Shown here: positions 47,012 to 58,959 of the stretch, piece after piece
How positions within the stretch are numbered: the first letter of the stretch is position 1
How the letters are laid out: the number at the start of each line of letters is the position of its first letter
DNA from: Alisma plantago-aquatica
Taxonomy: Eukaryota; Streptophyta; Magnoliopsida; Alismatales; Alismataceae
Direction: 5' to 3'
NCBI GenBank assembly: GCA_963693085.1
Contig: OY856410.1
Location: 1,335,355,804-1,335,419,803, forward strand
Length of the DNA stretch: 64,000 bases
Translations under genes and position numbers: made by a program
The notes under the pieces: model-generated
Databases searched by the model: none
What the model was told of the DNA's origin: nothing
The model's input: only the letters and a program-made list of their open reading frames with translations

Positions 47012-49380
47012 TTAGAAGCGAGCCTTGGGTAAAATCTTTGTGAAGATATCTGCTACTTGGTATTCAGTGCTGAGGTATGGAGTACAAATGCGGCCAGATA
47101 GAACAGACTTGCGAACAAAATGATAGTCAACTTCAATTTGCTTTGTTCTTTCATGGAAAGTCGGGTCGCTCACAATAAAAATAGAAGCCTTGTTATCACA
47201 AAACATTGGAATCAGTTTAGAATCAGTGATATCAAATTCTTTGAGAAGGCTTTGCATCCAGAGAAGTTCACAGGCAGTGTGAGCCATGGCTTGAGCTTCT
47301 GCACTTGACCTAGCTACTATTGTTTTCTTTTTGTTACGTCGGGTGACTAAGTTGCCTCCAACAAGGGTGCAATATCCTGAAGTGGATTTCCGATCACATT
47401 TATTTCCTGCATAATCAGAATCAGAGAAGCCAAAAAGATTGCATTGCCCATTTTTTTTTGTAATAAACCTTTCCCTGGAGAGCTTTTAAGGTATTGCAGA
47501 ATGTGACAGACAATGTCCTACTAGCACTTTTAGGTTTATTTAGATATCTGCTCACAAAACCCGCAACACCAGTCAGATCATCCCTCGTGACAGGGAGGTA
47601 GATGAGCTTACCAATCAGTCGTCTGAATTGGTGATGATCAACATAAAGTGGGGAAGTATCATCATCCCAGTCAGTATTTGGTTAAGAGGAGTGTTGGCTG
47701 GCTTGCAACCAAGCATGCCTGTTTCCTGTAAGAGGTCCAGAACATATTTTCGTTGTGAGAGACATAATCCTACAGATGATCTGGATACCTTAATGCCCAA
47801 AAAATATCACAGCTTGCCAAGATCTTCGGTGACAAAGTGTTTTTCTAAATATGCTTTAGTAGTCTGGATTCCCACAGTATCACTGCCAGATAATATAATG
47901 TCGTCTACATAGAAAATAAGTATAACTAAGCTAGCAATAGTTTTTCTGATGTATACAGAATGGTCAGAGTGAGCGACGGAAACCAAATTTGATAAGAATC
48001 TGACTCAGTTTGTCAAACCAGGCGTGAGGGCTTTGTTTAAGACCATAAATTGCCTTCCTTAATTTGCAAACTTTTGATGAAGACTCCCCCTGAGCAATAA
48101 AACCTGGTGCTTGCTCCATGTAAACCTCCTCCTGCAAGTCTCCATATAGAAACACATTTTTAACATCCAGCTGAAATAGTGGCCAATCCTTGTTAACAAC
48201 AACAGAATTAAGAATACAAATAGAATTGAGCCTTGTGATTGGAGAAAAAGTCTCAAAGTAGTCTATGCCATATGTCTGTGTGTAGCCTTTAGCTACCAGG
48301 CGTGCTTTTAGGCGTTCAATAGTGCCGTCCAGTTGATATTTGATAGTAAACATCCAGCAGCAACCAATAGTCGGACAGGAGGAAGGACGATCTACAAGAT
48401 CCCAAGTATTACGATCTGAGAGTGCATGCATTTCAACATCCATGGCTTGTTTCCATGCAGGAATAAGAAGGGTTTCTTTAGCATTTTTGGGAATAGATAA
48501 AACAGAGATAGCAACAGTGAAACACGCAAAATTGGTACTCAGATTAGAGGATGAACAAAAATGACTAATAGGATGTTTTGTACAGGAACGAACACCTTTG
48601 CGAAGACTTATAGGTAGGTGTAAGTTAAAATTCACCTCAGGTGTCTGATGATCATTCGCTGAAGGAGGAATTGGTTGTGGAGGGGCCATGGAGGGATTAG
48701 TTTTCTTGGGTCTTCGCTTGTAAACTTGCAAAGGTCGATCTTCAGGTGTCAGCTCTGAAGGTGGATCAATATCCACAATATCAGGCAATGGCGTGGATGC
48801 CAAAATGTCACTTGATAGTGATGCCCCGTTATCAGAGTAATATGGTAAATGCTAAAAAAACTACTTCTGCACTTACATACCACTGTCTCAGAATCAGACC
48901 ATAGCAACGCTATCCTTTTTGGGTTCTAGAATATCCTAGAAAGATACATTTGGTGGAGCGAGAATCAAGTTTAGTTAACCCTGGGCGGAGGTTTTTGACA
49001 AAGCAGGTACACTAAAAAATACGGGGTGGAACAGAAAAGAGTTGTGCATCAGGAAAAAGGATGTTGTAAGAAATTTTATTGTTCAAAACAGAAGATGGCA
49101 TGCGATTGATAATATAGCAAGCCGTAGAAACAACCTCATGCCAGAAACGTTGAAGAACTTGATAATGAAGAAGTATTGTGCGAGCAACCTCTAGGAGCAG
49201 GCAGTTTTTTTCGTTCAACAACTCCATTTTGTTGTGGAGTGTAAGGGAAACTAGTTTGGTGTAGAGTTCCACGGAGAGAACATAACGATGTCACCGACTT
49301 TTGCAAAAATTCAAGGGCATTATCAGTGCGAAAAACTTTAATGGGTTTGCTGAACTGTGTCTGTATTTTTGAAAAAAAGT
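47012..49380 (-). pseudogene. COP5 integrase C-part, RT and RNase H, broken
   Basis: Minus-strand pieces: 49396-49136 and 49272-49012 (integrase, FRTDNALEFLQ, TPQQNGVVERK), 48803-47964 (linker and [30 protein letters not shown]), the YVDD site at 47900-47911, 47800-47615 (connection domain, SQRKYVLDLLQETGM), and 47287-47012 (RNase H end with HTACELLW, CDNKASIFI, HERTKQIEVDYHF). Frames change at least four times. It continues the frame interrupted by COP6 at 49380. Confidence 0.88.
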
Positions 49381-49536
49381 TGTTAATATATTTCATATTT
49401 ATTCTATTTTGTAATTTCTATATCCTGCTGGACCTCTATGTAAATTATCCACTTTCTCTTATTAATAAAAAGGGAGAAGGCCTATGGCCTCTCTCAACGC
49501 TGCATTGCACGTTGCATTGCGACACCACATTTCACA
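49381..49536 (+). repeat. COP6 5' LTR, 156 bp
   Basis: TGTTAATATATTTC...CACATTTCACA followed by the primer site. Shares a short block (CTG(C/T)TGGACCTCTATGTAAATT) with the COP2 and COP3 LTRs. Confidence 0.94.
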
Positions 49537-50015
49537 TGGTATCAGAGCCAGGTTCCTTACCTAACCCTACCCAGCCGTCACAACCCAGCGCCGACGAACA
49601 ATAACTCTGGCGGTGAACAATATGCGGCGGTAAAACAGTACGACGGAGTGAACAATAATTCCTGCATGAACAGAGCACATCGCCAACCTTCCCCGACCGC
49701 CGTGCCACCGGCCCAAAGCGGGCGGAGCAGCCGTCTCCCGGGCCAGGCGCCGTAGCCACTGTCCCCCTTCTCTTCTGTCTCCGGATCATCGGGTCCTTCG
49801 ATTGATCCAACGGATTTCTAAATCCCAAACCGGAGGGTCCGTCGGTACGTAAGAAATTCCTAATCACATCTCCTGTATGTGTGATTAGGGAATTTCAGTT
49901 GGGGGCTGTGGATGCGTCAGATTCACATCTGATCTTGTGACGTGACGTGTATCTCCCCGTCACCCATATCTTCTTGTGACGTGTATCAATCTGTCACTCT
50001 TCTTCTCGTCAAATC
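49537..50015 (+). promoter_or_regulatory. COP6 leader with conserved stems
   Basis: Primer site 49537-49548, stem CCTAATCACA...TGTGTGATTAGG at 49859-49889, and GTGACG...CGTCAC stems at 49942-49963 and 49976-49997, 18 bp before the gag ATG at 50016. Confidence 0.65.
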
Positions 50016-53000
50016 ATGGAGGACACCAAGGCATCTACCATCTACAGTGAGATGTCTCCTATCCCCCCCATCAAGCTGAACGGGAAGAATTATCTCTTAT
50101 GGATGAATGCTGTCCATACTGTATTAGAGTCACGCGACAAGGCGAGACACGTTGATTCTGATCCTCATGCACTTACTGACAAAGCCTATGTTGAATGGAA
50201 GCGTCATAACAGTCTGGTGAAGACCTGGTTGTGGGGGAGCATGGAACTTGGGATTGCCTCGAGGTTCATGTTCTACACTACCGCCAAAGAGATCTGGGAT
50301 GCAGTGAAGAAACATTATTCCCAAGAGAAGAGTGCGCTTCGTCAGTTCATGATATATGATCGCTTGTTTGCAGAACGAAAGGGAGACAAACCTTTAGAAG
50401 AATACTTTGGAGTGATTCAAGGTATTGCACAAGAGCTGAGTTTCTACCATCCAGTAACTGTCTAGGAGCAAGTCAAAGACAGAGATGACTTGATTATAGA
50501 AAAATTCTTGTCTGGTCTGAGTTCTTCGTGCAGTTCAGCCTGTAGTGTTATCTTAGCTTCTGATAAACTTCCCAGCTTGGAAGAGGCCTATTCAAGGATT
50601 TTATAGGCAAATTTTGAACCTTTTGATCCTACTGTAGTCTCATCTCGGGGAGATTCTCATGCTTCTGTAGCTGCTGCAGTGAGAGGAGGACGGACAGGTA
50701 TGGGCTGAGGACGTGGAACTTGCCCTAAGTGCACTTTTTGTGACAAACCTAGACACACAGTTGAGAAATGCTGGAAGAAGCATGGTCGACCTACTGCACC
50801 ACCTGTGGGAGCAGCAAACTATGCTACCACTACTGAGTCTATTGAGCCTCCTGCTTCGAGTTCTGGTCCTTCTGGCATTACACTCACCAAGGAGGAATAT
50901 GATAGATTTATTCTGGCTACTCAGCATCTGAGCTTGGGATCCTCATCTTCAGCCAACTTGGCGTCTACTACTGGTAATCAGGCTACCGCTTTATTGGCTT
51001 CTGGTTCTACTTCATCATGGGTCATTGACTCTGGAGCATCACATCATATGACTGGTATGAGGAGACTTCTTCATTTCATTGACTCACATATTCCTCACAA
51101 ATCTGTAACAATAGCAGATGGTTCAGTGAGGAGAGTGTTAGCCAGTGGATCTGTTTCTCTGACTCCTGGAATTGATCTTAAATCCGTACATTATGTGCCT
51201 GCTTTTCCTTTTAATCTTCTGTCTGTTGCTAAGTTGATCGATACTGTGAAATGTACGGTAACTTTTGGACCTTCTTGTTTTGTATTATAAGATTTCAAGA
51301 GTGTGAGGACGATTGGTGGGGGGCCTAGGAAAGGTGATCTCTACCTCTTCCACGGTGACAGTCTGCCTCGCCAAGTGTATGCTCCTGCTCCAGCTGTCCG
51401 GTTGAGTGGCTCTCCCTTACTGTAGCACTACAAATATGGACATCCTTCATTAGAGAGCCTGAGAAAGTTAGAACTAGAATTGTCTCAAGTATCGTCTCTA
51501 GAGTGTCAGTCCTGTCAACTGGGGAAACATCATAGAATGTCTTATCCCACTCGTGTCAATAAACGGGCGTCATGTCCTTTTGGGTTGGTCCATAGTGATG
51601 TTTGGGGTCCTGTAAAAGACCATAGTTATAATGGTTTTCGTTATTTTATCTCTTTTGTGGATGACTTCTCGCGTATGACTTGGATTTATTTGTTGAAAAT
51701 TCGAGAGTCTGTGCTATCTATTGTCAAACATTTTTATCAAGAAATAAAAGTTCAATTTGATTGCAATATTAAAGTTCTTCAATCTGATAATGCCTTGGAG
51801 TATGTTCAAAATGCTATGGCTGATTTTTGTAGTTCAGTTGGGATGATACATCGTACATCATGTCCTCACACCCCTCAGCAGAATGGGGTAGCAGAGAGGA
51901 AATATCATCATCTCCTTGATATTACCAGGACAATCATGTTTTAATCTAATGTTCCTAAGCGTTTTTGGTCTGACGCCCTTCTTACTGCTTGTTTTCTTAT
52001 CAATAGGCAACCTTCTTCTGTGCTTCAAGGACATACTCCTTTCTCTGTCCTACGTCCCAAGGATCAACCTTTCCTTGTTCCTCTTAGAGTGTTTGGTTGT
52101 ACTTCTATTGTCCACAATTTTGATCCTAAGGCTGATTAGTTATCTCCTAGGTCAATTAGGACTCTCTTTCTTGGGTACTCCAACACTAGCAAAGGGTACA
52201 AGTGTTATTGTCCAAGTTTTCGTCGCATGTTTGTGTCTAGAGATGTGACTTTTCATGAATTCACTCCATATTTCTCTAGTATTCCCTGTAAGGGGGAGCA
52301 ATTATGTGAGAGAGTGCCACCATAAGATGCTAGTGAGAGAGTGCCACCACCACATCAGAGTGAGAGAGTGCCACCTATCATTCCTGACTATATTATAATT
52401 CAGGAAGAGTAACCAGCAGGTGGTCCACCAATTCAGCAATATTTACATGTTTATAGCAGACGAGGCAGACAAGATCCAGAGGCGGTAGCGACTCCAGTCT
52501 CTGAGCCCTCCCCATCTTCCTCTACTCAAGGGATTCTTGAAGAACCATCTGACCTTGATGTTCCCATTGCTGTTCGCAAAGGTACCCGTTCATGTACTAT
52601 TCGGCATCCTATTACAAATGTGTGTTGTTTGTCCAAGTTATCTCAGCAAGCTCGCTCATTTGCTCTTGGAATTGATTCTGTGGTCATTCCAAGAAATCAT
52701 CTTGATGCTATGAAGGATATTGGATGGAAACAAGCTATGCATGTTGAAATGTCTGCTCTGTTACAGAACAACACCTGAGAACTTGTTGCCTTACCTCAAG
52801 ATAAAAATGTTGTGGGATGCAGATGGGTATTTACAGTAAAACATAATCCAGATGGTTCTGTGGAGAGATTGAAAGCTAGACTGGTGGCAAAGGGGTACAC
52901 TCAGACATATGGGGTTGATTTCTTTGCGACCTTTTCACCAGTGGCTCGTTTAAATTCTGTGCGTATTCTTATTTCTCTAGCTACTACATTTGACTGACCT

Positions 53001-54242
53001 CTATTTCAGCTCGATGTCAAGAATGCCTTTCTTCATGGTGAATCGGTGATCTACAAGAGGAGGTGTACATGGAGCAACCACCTGGTTTTGTTGCTCAGGG
53101 GGAGTGTCCGAAGGTGTGTAGACTGAAGAAAGCCATCTATGGATTGAAATAATCTCCTAGAGCTTGGTTTGACAAGTTCAGTGATGTTGTGCTAAAGATG
53201 GGTTTTTCTCGTTCTATTATTGATCTCTCTTTATTTTATTCTACTTCTTCTGGTGGATCTATTATTATTGTTGTGTATGTTGATGATATTTTTATCACTG
53301 GTAGTGATTCCACATGCATATCTTGTGTGAAAGCGGGCTTGCAGGGGCACTTTCACACAAAGGATCTGGGAAAACTGAGATATTTTCTGGGCATTGAAGT
53401 ACTTAGATCTCATGCATGTACCGATTTGTCTCATAGAAAATATGTGCTGGATTTACTACAGAAAATTGGTATGAGTGAGTCCAAGCCTGTGTCTACTCCT
53501 ATGGACTATCATGTGAAGGAGATGACTGATGATAATGATTATTTAGATCCAGGATATTACTTGAAAATTGTGGGAAAATTGATATATTTGACAGTCACAC
53601 GTCCTGACATTTCTTTTGCTGTAGGAGTGGTGAGTCAGCATATGAGCTCTCCAAAACAGTCTCATTGGACATCTATCTGTCGTATTCTGAGATATCTGAA
53701 AAGTTCACCTGGTATGGGAATCACCTATTATAGGCCGAAGACTCCTGTATCCACACTGTCTCTTACTGGTTATGCAGATGCAGATTGGGCTGGTAATCTG
53801 AATGACAGGAGGTCTACGTCTGGATATTGCACATTTCTGGGGAATCATCTTATTACCTGGAAAAGCAAAAAGCAAAATGTTGTGGCAAGATCTAGCGCGA
53901 AAGCTGAGTATTAGAGCAATGGCACATGCATGTTGTGAGTTGCAGTGGGTTCAATCTGTACTTTCTGGATTAAAGATTCCTATTTTGTCTCCTATAGAAC
54001 TCAGATGTGACAATCAAGCGGCCATCTACATTGCTAAGAATCCAGTCTTCCATGAACGTACTAAGCACATTGAAGTTGACTGCCACTTTATCAGAGACCA
54101 GATCAAGAATGGAATTGTTGTAACTCCACATGTCAAGTCTGAAGATCAACTTGCAGATGTTCTTACGAAGCCATTGAGTCCAACAACTTTCCAGAGTTTT
54201 TGCAACAAGCTGGGTCTACACGATGTGTACACTCCAGCTTGA
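50016..54242 (+). pseudogene. COP6 gag-pol polyprotein, heavily broken
   Basis: Same family as COP1-3. Zinc knuckle CTFCDKPRHTVEKC (about 50731-50772), protease VIDSGASHH (about 51019), integrase, RT (YVDDIFITGSD near 53275) and RNase H (DADW near 53777, then CDNQAAIYIA near 54008). At least twelve premature stops: TAG 50463, TAG 50604, TGA 50706, TAA 51288, TAG 51423, TAA 51942, TAG 52137, TAA 52323, TAA 52410, TGA 52776, TGA 52995 and TAA 53150. An 8-base duplication (GGTGAATC-type, near 53038-53053) shifts the frame, and a one-base insertion near 53911 shifts it again. Most stops can be explained by C-to-T or G-to-A change. Confidence 0.93.
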
Positions 54243-54249
54243 GGGGGAG

Positions 54250-54405
54250 TGTTAATATATTTCATATTTATTTTATTTTGTAATTTCTATATCCTGTTGG
54301 ACCTCTATGTAAATTATCTAGTTTCTCTTATTAATAAAAAGGGAGAAGGCCTATGGCCTCTCCCAACGCTGCATTGCACGTTGCATTGCGACACCACATT
54401 TCACA
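54250..54405 (+). repeat. COP6 3' LTR, 156 bp
   Basis: TGTTAATATATTTC...CACATTTCACA, followed by the duplication AAAGT at 54406. Confidence 0.94.
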
Positions 54406-54410
54406 AAAGT

Positions 54411-56157
54411 GATGATAGTGTCCAAAATAGTGCTACGATCTTTCAATAAAATAACCATGTAGCACAAGAATAATCATCAATGAAAGTCATAAAATATTTA
54501 ATGCCAGAATGACTAGGGACAGAAGAGGGGCCCCATATATCCACATGAACAATGTCAAAAGTGCCTTTAGAACCAATATCTTTCTTAGAAGGAAACACAG
54601 AGCTAGTTTGTTTACCCAACTGACAAGATTCACAAGTAAAAGTTCTTTCAAATAAAGCAGGAAATAAGTGTTTCAGTTTCGTAGCAGAGGGGTGGCCTAG
54701 GCGGTAGTGCCAATGTAGTCCCGTCACAGATGTCAACAAAAGAGCAGTTGCTGATGTTGGTCCGTCCAGGTATGTAGAGTCCATCTGGTCCCTCATGGCC
54801 CGAACCGATCCTCGTCTTAATGCAGAGATCCCTCAAAACACAACCAGAAAGATCAAATTTAATTGTGCATTGAAGACTTTTCACAGTCTTACTGACAGAA
54901 AGAAGATTAACAGGAAATTTTGGAATATAGAACACATATTTTAGATTCAGATTACGAGACATGGGAATAGTTCCAATGCCATGAACATAAGTTTTAGAAC
55001 CATCAACAACTGTAACTGGAGGAATCTGAGTAGTTTTAGTTAGAGAAGAAAATAAGTTAATGTCACCGGCCCGAGGCACCAGAGTCAGCACCATTTATTT
55101 TTACTGGTAGATGGAGTAGCTAGCAATGCAGAAGACCCGGCCGCTGATGTAGATGGGAGCTGGGACATGCGCACTTAAAAATTATTTCGAACTCGGAGCG
55201 AAGCCAAGCAGGCGAGGGTGTAACTGGAGGCTGATTAGGTGTAGTAGTATCATTCGAAGTATCAACAGAGGCCTGGTTCGCCCAAGCGGGCTTGCTGTGT
55301 TTGATCCAACATCTGTCTTCATTATGATTGTCTCGTCTACAAAAGTTGCAGAAACGAGGACCAACAGGTTGCCCTCAACCTGTTGTAGTAGAAGTTGTGC
55401 GACCTGCAGTAGTAGGAAGACGACCTCCACGGCCACGACCACGTCCATGGCCAAAGCTAGAATTAGTAGTGCAAACAGCAAGAGCAGGATGTTCTACCGC
55501 AGGGGTGGAAGTGACAGATGGTAAACGTTCAACACGTTTAAGGACGTCTCGAAGAGTAGGCAGTGGGTCACTAGATAAAATCTGGTCGACGACTCTAGAA
55601 AAAGAGGATGGGAGACCCGCCAGAAATTGGACGAGTTGCAGTTCATTGCCTTGCTTCTAGGCTTCTTTGATGTCAACTGTCAAAGGGTGATAAATCTCGT
55701 ATTCATTCTAGAGAGCAGAGCATTGGTTATGGTAATCTTCAACAGAGGTGTCAGAGGAAAATTCCTTCTTGCCCAGATTCTTGAATATCTCAAACACTCT
55801 CTTGGGATTTTGTTGATGAGAGTAGATGTGAGATAATTGATCCCACATTGACTTAGCATCATGAAGGCAGAGCAATGACTGGTTGATCCGTGGCTCGGTG
55901 CTATTGAGTATCCAAGACATAACACCCGAGTCATCTTTACTCCATTGGGCATAAGCTTGCTTGGATTTGTCATTCGTCGTGGCAGCAGGGGCAAGTAGAG
56001 GGTTAGTGGTTATATGAGAATAGAGGCCTTGTGCTTTGACATACAGGATGAATGACGCCGACCAGAGATGATAATTGGAGCCATCAAGTTTTACTGTGGT
56101 AACACAAAGAAGAAACCCGCTATGGGACAACAGATGGCAGTTGTAGATCTGACGCAT
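54411..56157 (-). pseudogene. COP5 gag, protease and N-terminal integrase, broken
   Basis: From 56157: Gag (VKLDGSNYHLWSASFILYVK, QAYAQWSKDDSGVMSWI), a further Gag helix near 55640 (QFLAGLPSSFSRVVDQILSS, one stop before it), a zinc knuckle near 55340 (CNFCRRDNHNEDRC), and a protease part (55094-54797) in which the active-site block is degenerate. Then the GAG-pre-integrase zinc site and integrase start (54796-54443: LHWHYRLGHPSATKL, CESCQLGK, HVDIWGPSS, FMTFIDDYS). The reading is cut by COP6 at 54410. The Gag type differs from COP1/2/3/6. Confidence 0.85.
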
Positions 56158-56590
56158 CAGATCATAGAGAACCCATTACGGGAAGAAAGGATGATAGAAT
56201 AACCTACACCATCATGAAAAGATTCAATACTCCATCATGAGGCGTAGGCAGAAGAAACCGAATATCCTGGAGACGCTTAACGTGCTATGATGAAGGCTAC
56301 ACGGAGACGTAAGAAAAGGTAGAGGAGGAGATCTAGTGAGGGAGGAGGCTAGATGAGATGGATGGTGGAAGGTGGGGTTGGTGAGAGGTGGAAAGGAGGC
56401 AGACGGATGGTGGGAATTGGTGGTGGAAGCAGCAACAACATTGTTGCACGTAGCTGCAGTAGCGGTGGGAGGGTGGGGCGGGACGGAAGAAGGGGAGTGG
56501 TGTTGGGGCTGTTGGGATGGTGGAGGAAGAGAGGAGGGGTGGGTGGGGAGACAAGATAGGTGGGAGGCTGGGTGGGGAAGGGAGGAGAGA

Positions 56591-56717
56591 GCGGGGAGAG
56601 GGAGAGGGCCGACGGCGGTGTGGGGGGAGGGGGGGGGGCTAGGAGAGGGAGAGGGTGCCGACAACGCGGGGGGGGTGTCTAGGAGAGGGAGAGGGTGCCG
56701 ACAACGGGGGGGGGGTA
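56591..56717. repeat. G-rich 40-bp tandem repeat in the COP5 leader
   Basis: Two close copies of 'aggagagggagagggtgccgacaacg' plus a G-run at 56641-56680 and 56681-56717, with a weaker third copy before them (56591-56640). G-runs of up to 10 could form quadruplexes on this strand; on the element's sense strand they are C-runs. Confidence 0.8.
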
Positions 56718-56766
56718 GGGCATGGAGGGTAGGGTTAGGGTGGGAACTTGCAGAGATCCGGAACCG

Positions 56767-56778
56767 CTCTTGATACCA
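56767..56778 (-). other. COP5 primer-binding site
   Basis: TGGTATCAAGAG on minus, touching the 5' LTR. Same variant (extra A) as COP2. Confidence 0.85.
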
Positions 56779-56947
56779 TATAGAATAAGGAGAAGAATTG
56801 TATTCATTGTGTTTAAGAGTTTACAATGCACTCTCTTTTATAGGGCAAGAGTGAAGCAATAAGTAAAACTGAGCAATATGGGATAAAACAAACGTAGTGT
56901 AAACTACAGAAATAACACAGAAATAGCATAAATAACATATCTCTTTA
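56779..56947 (-). repeat. COP5 5' LTR, 169 bp
   Basis: TATAGAATAAGG...ATCTCTTTA between the primer site and the duplication CTAGA (56948-56952). Confidence 0.9.
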
Positions 56948-56998
56948 CTAGAAATTGGTTAGTTTTTAAAAATGGTCATTTGGAGGTGTTGCTTTGAA

Positions 56999-57518
56999 CA
57001 ATGTTTTAAAAAAAGGCGCATGCGCCGCATATACTTGGCCGCTTATAAGGCCAATTGGTCAACGATTTTTAGATAGACATTTGTTATCTCGTCCCAAACT
57101 CGATTATATTTTTATTCTTAACATTCTCTTGATGTACGGTTTTTTTGTATGTTTTGGAACTCTACGATATGCATGCATCTTTTTGTATGATTTCGTTAGT
57201 CTTCCTTGTTATGTACTTGTGTTAAATCATTTTGTGTGTGCTTCATTGGAGTTTATGCTTAAATGATTCTAGAATGCATTCTAAATGGTGTTTTACTATT
57301 CATTGGAACATTATATTCGAATCTATCTCAAAATATAAGGTCTAAATATGTAATTGTACAACTTAAATGTGCAACTGTGTTATTAATTTACAAATAATAA
57401 CTAAATTATTAAAATTAATCCAAAACCGCATTACTTCCGTATATACTCCCGCATACCGCATGTACTCTATAAGGTGACCTCTCCGCACGCATAACACATA
57501 CCGCTTTTTAAAACACTG
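56999..57518. mobile_element. hAT-type MITE, 520 bp (Ac-like ends)
   Basis: Ends CAATGTTTTAAAAA and TTTTTAAAACACTG form terminal inverted repeats of the Ac-like CA(G/A)TGTTTTAAAA type. The 8-bp duplication is GCTTTGAA (56991-56998) / GCTTCGAA (57519-57526), 7 of 8 matching. Subterminal parts are rich in GCGG/CCGC and 'ccgcat' motifs. The ORFs within (56994-57266, 57363-57659) show no transposase motif. Confidence 0.82.
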
Positions 57519-57526
57519 GCTTCGAA

Positions 57527-58959
57527 TAAGGGGAGTTGAATGATGTGGGCATGCATGAGTGCAAACAAAAAGAATTAATCTAATGTGACTACATAATGGT
57601 TTTATTATTCTAAAACATTTTTTTTTGAAAAAAATCACTAAATGCCTTACACGATGCAATGATAAGATCCTAAGATTAAAAGCATAAATTAAAAATAGAT
57701 AGGTGTGGGTGGAGTCGCAGACATACCACCCACCCTCTACTCGGACCTTAGAAATTTACTCGTCACAGAGAAAATACTAAAACCAAAATAAAGAGTAGAA
57801 AATTCCTGAAGCTTATCTAGGCGGTCCTGGCAACTCAAAGAAGGTCTAGCTGAAAGAGATGTTGACAATGGCCGGGACCTTGAATAGAAAATTTTCATGA
57901 TGCACCCAGTGATTGGGTTGACGTGGCAACTCAAAGGAGATTTTTGGATGATTGAAATAAAATTATTTTTCACTCTAGAATCCATCCAGTAAGATCCAAA
58001 AAAACTTCTTTGTCAGTAGGGGTAGTGCTGCAGTTGTGTGGACCCTCAAGAAAAGACACATGATAGGTGGTTCCAATCTGGTGTATTCTGGATAGGCTGA
58101 TCTGTGAAGACTGCAGTGGATTACTTTTTCAATGACAAAGGTAATATGCGATGAATCCACCACATGTAATGTTGGCTGTGGTCGATCAGGTCAGGTGTAT
58201 GATCTAGCTCTATTTTCTCCTCATCTCATAGATGTTCATGTAGGAAGTGTGGCATTGGCGCAGAATATTTTTCCTCATGTAGAATCAACCTCATGAATAT
58301 TTCTGTGCAACTGTTCATCCTCCTGAAAAATATCCAATCAAAATTGGGGTCAAATAGGCAGTAGAAGTAATTGTTGACTCAACATGTCGCTCAAGTTCCT
58401 CCTTGCAATAAATATCCAACTCATTAGTGGGTTTGGAGGAAACTAGAACATGAAAACTAGCATCACAGTCAAGCTGAGGAGGTATGCAAACTTCTTACAA
58501 ATGCGGTAACCCCTCATTTGGATTAGCTTGACCTGCAATAGAAGTTGACTGTGGTGAAGTGTAGAGCTCTTACGGAGACAGTCCCTCTTCATCAGAAACA
58601 AGCAGATATGCACTAGGAGTTATTTGTTCATCTTCCTGATTAAAATCATCTAAAGTTGGTTGGTTGTTATAACTTATAAGCATATGGATTTGGGCTAATA
58701 AAAGAGAACGACGGAGAGCCTTGTCTGCTTTTATGTTAAGGTCATTCCCTTGCTGAGATTTTTGTATTTATGTACTAAAGCCGCAAATGTAGAGAATAAC
58801 ATAACACAGGTGTACATGTCACACCTTGATTGCACTTCATCAGATGTCACTGTCAATATACTATGTATCGGCGTTACTAGGATGTCATCAATATCTTCTT
58901 CAGTGATCATTGTCTTTGGATGCTCCACCTGCTAGCGGACAGGTCTTATCACAATATAG
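57527..58959. other. Unassigned stretch
   Basis: Short ORFs only (for example 57737-57985 minus, 82 codons; 57975-58163 minus, 62 codons), none recognised. No LTR or terminal repeats seen. Confidence 0.5.

Larger units (their letters stand above)
49381..54405 (+). mobile_element. COP6: Ty1/copia element, 5.0 kb
   Basis: LTRs 49381-49536 and 54250-54405 (156 bp each, about 5 differences), primer site TGGTATCAGAGC at 49537, gag-pol 50016-54242, polypurine tract ending at 54249. Duplication AAAGT stands at 49376-49380 and 54406-54410. It splits the integrase of COP5 and lies on the opposite strand. Confidence 0.95.
46777..56947 (-). mobile_element. COP5: Ty1/copia element with TA...TA ends, split by COP6
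   Basis: LTRs 46777-46956 and 56779-56947, both beginning TATAGAATAAGG and ending ATCTCTTTA. The duplication CTAGA stands at 46772-46776 and 56948-56952. The minus strand gives primer site TGGTATCAAGAG (56767-56778), gag, protease, integrase, RT, RNase H, and a polypurine tract at 46957-46970. Without COP6 it is about 5.1 kb. The LTRs differ by about 8% plus an 11-bp indel, so it is one of the older insertions. Confidence 0.93.

Noticed and set aside
56224..56773. Long Pro/Ser and Gly-rich ORFs on both strands
   Set aside because: They reflect the G-rich leader of COP5 and its 40-bp tandem repeat.
57737..58163. Two minus-strand ORFs of 82 and 62 codons
   Set aside because: No recognisable motif, no splice context that I can defend, unassigned region.
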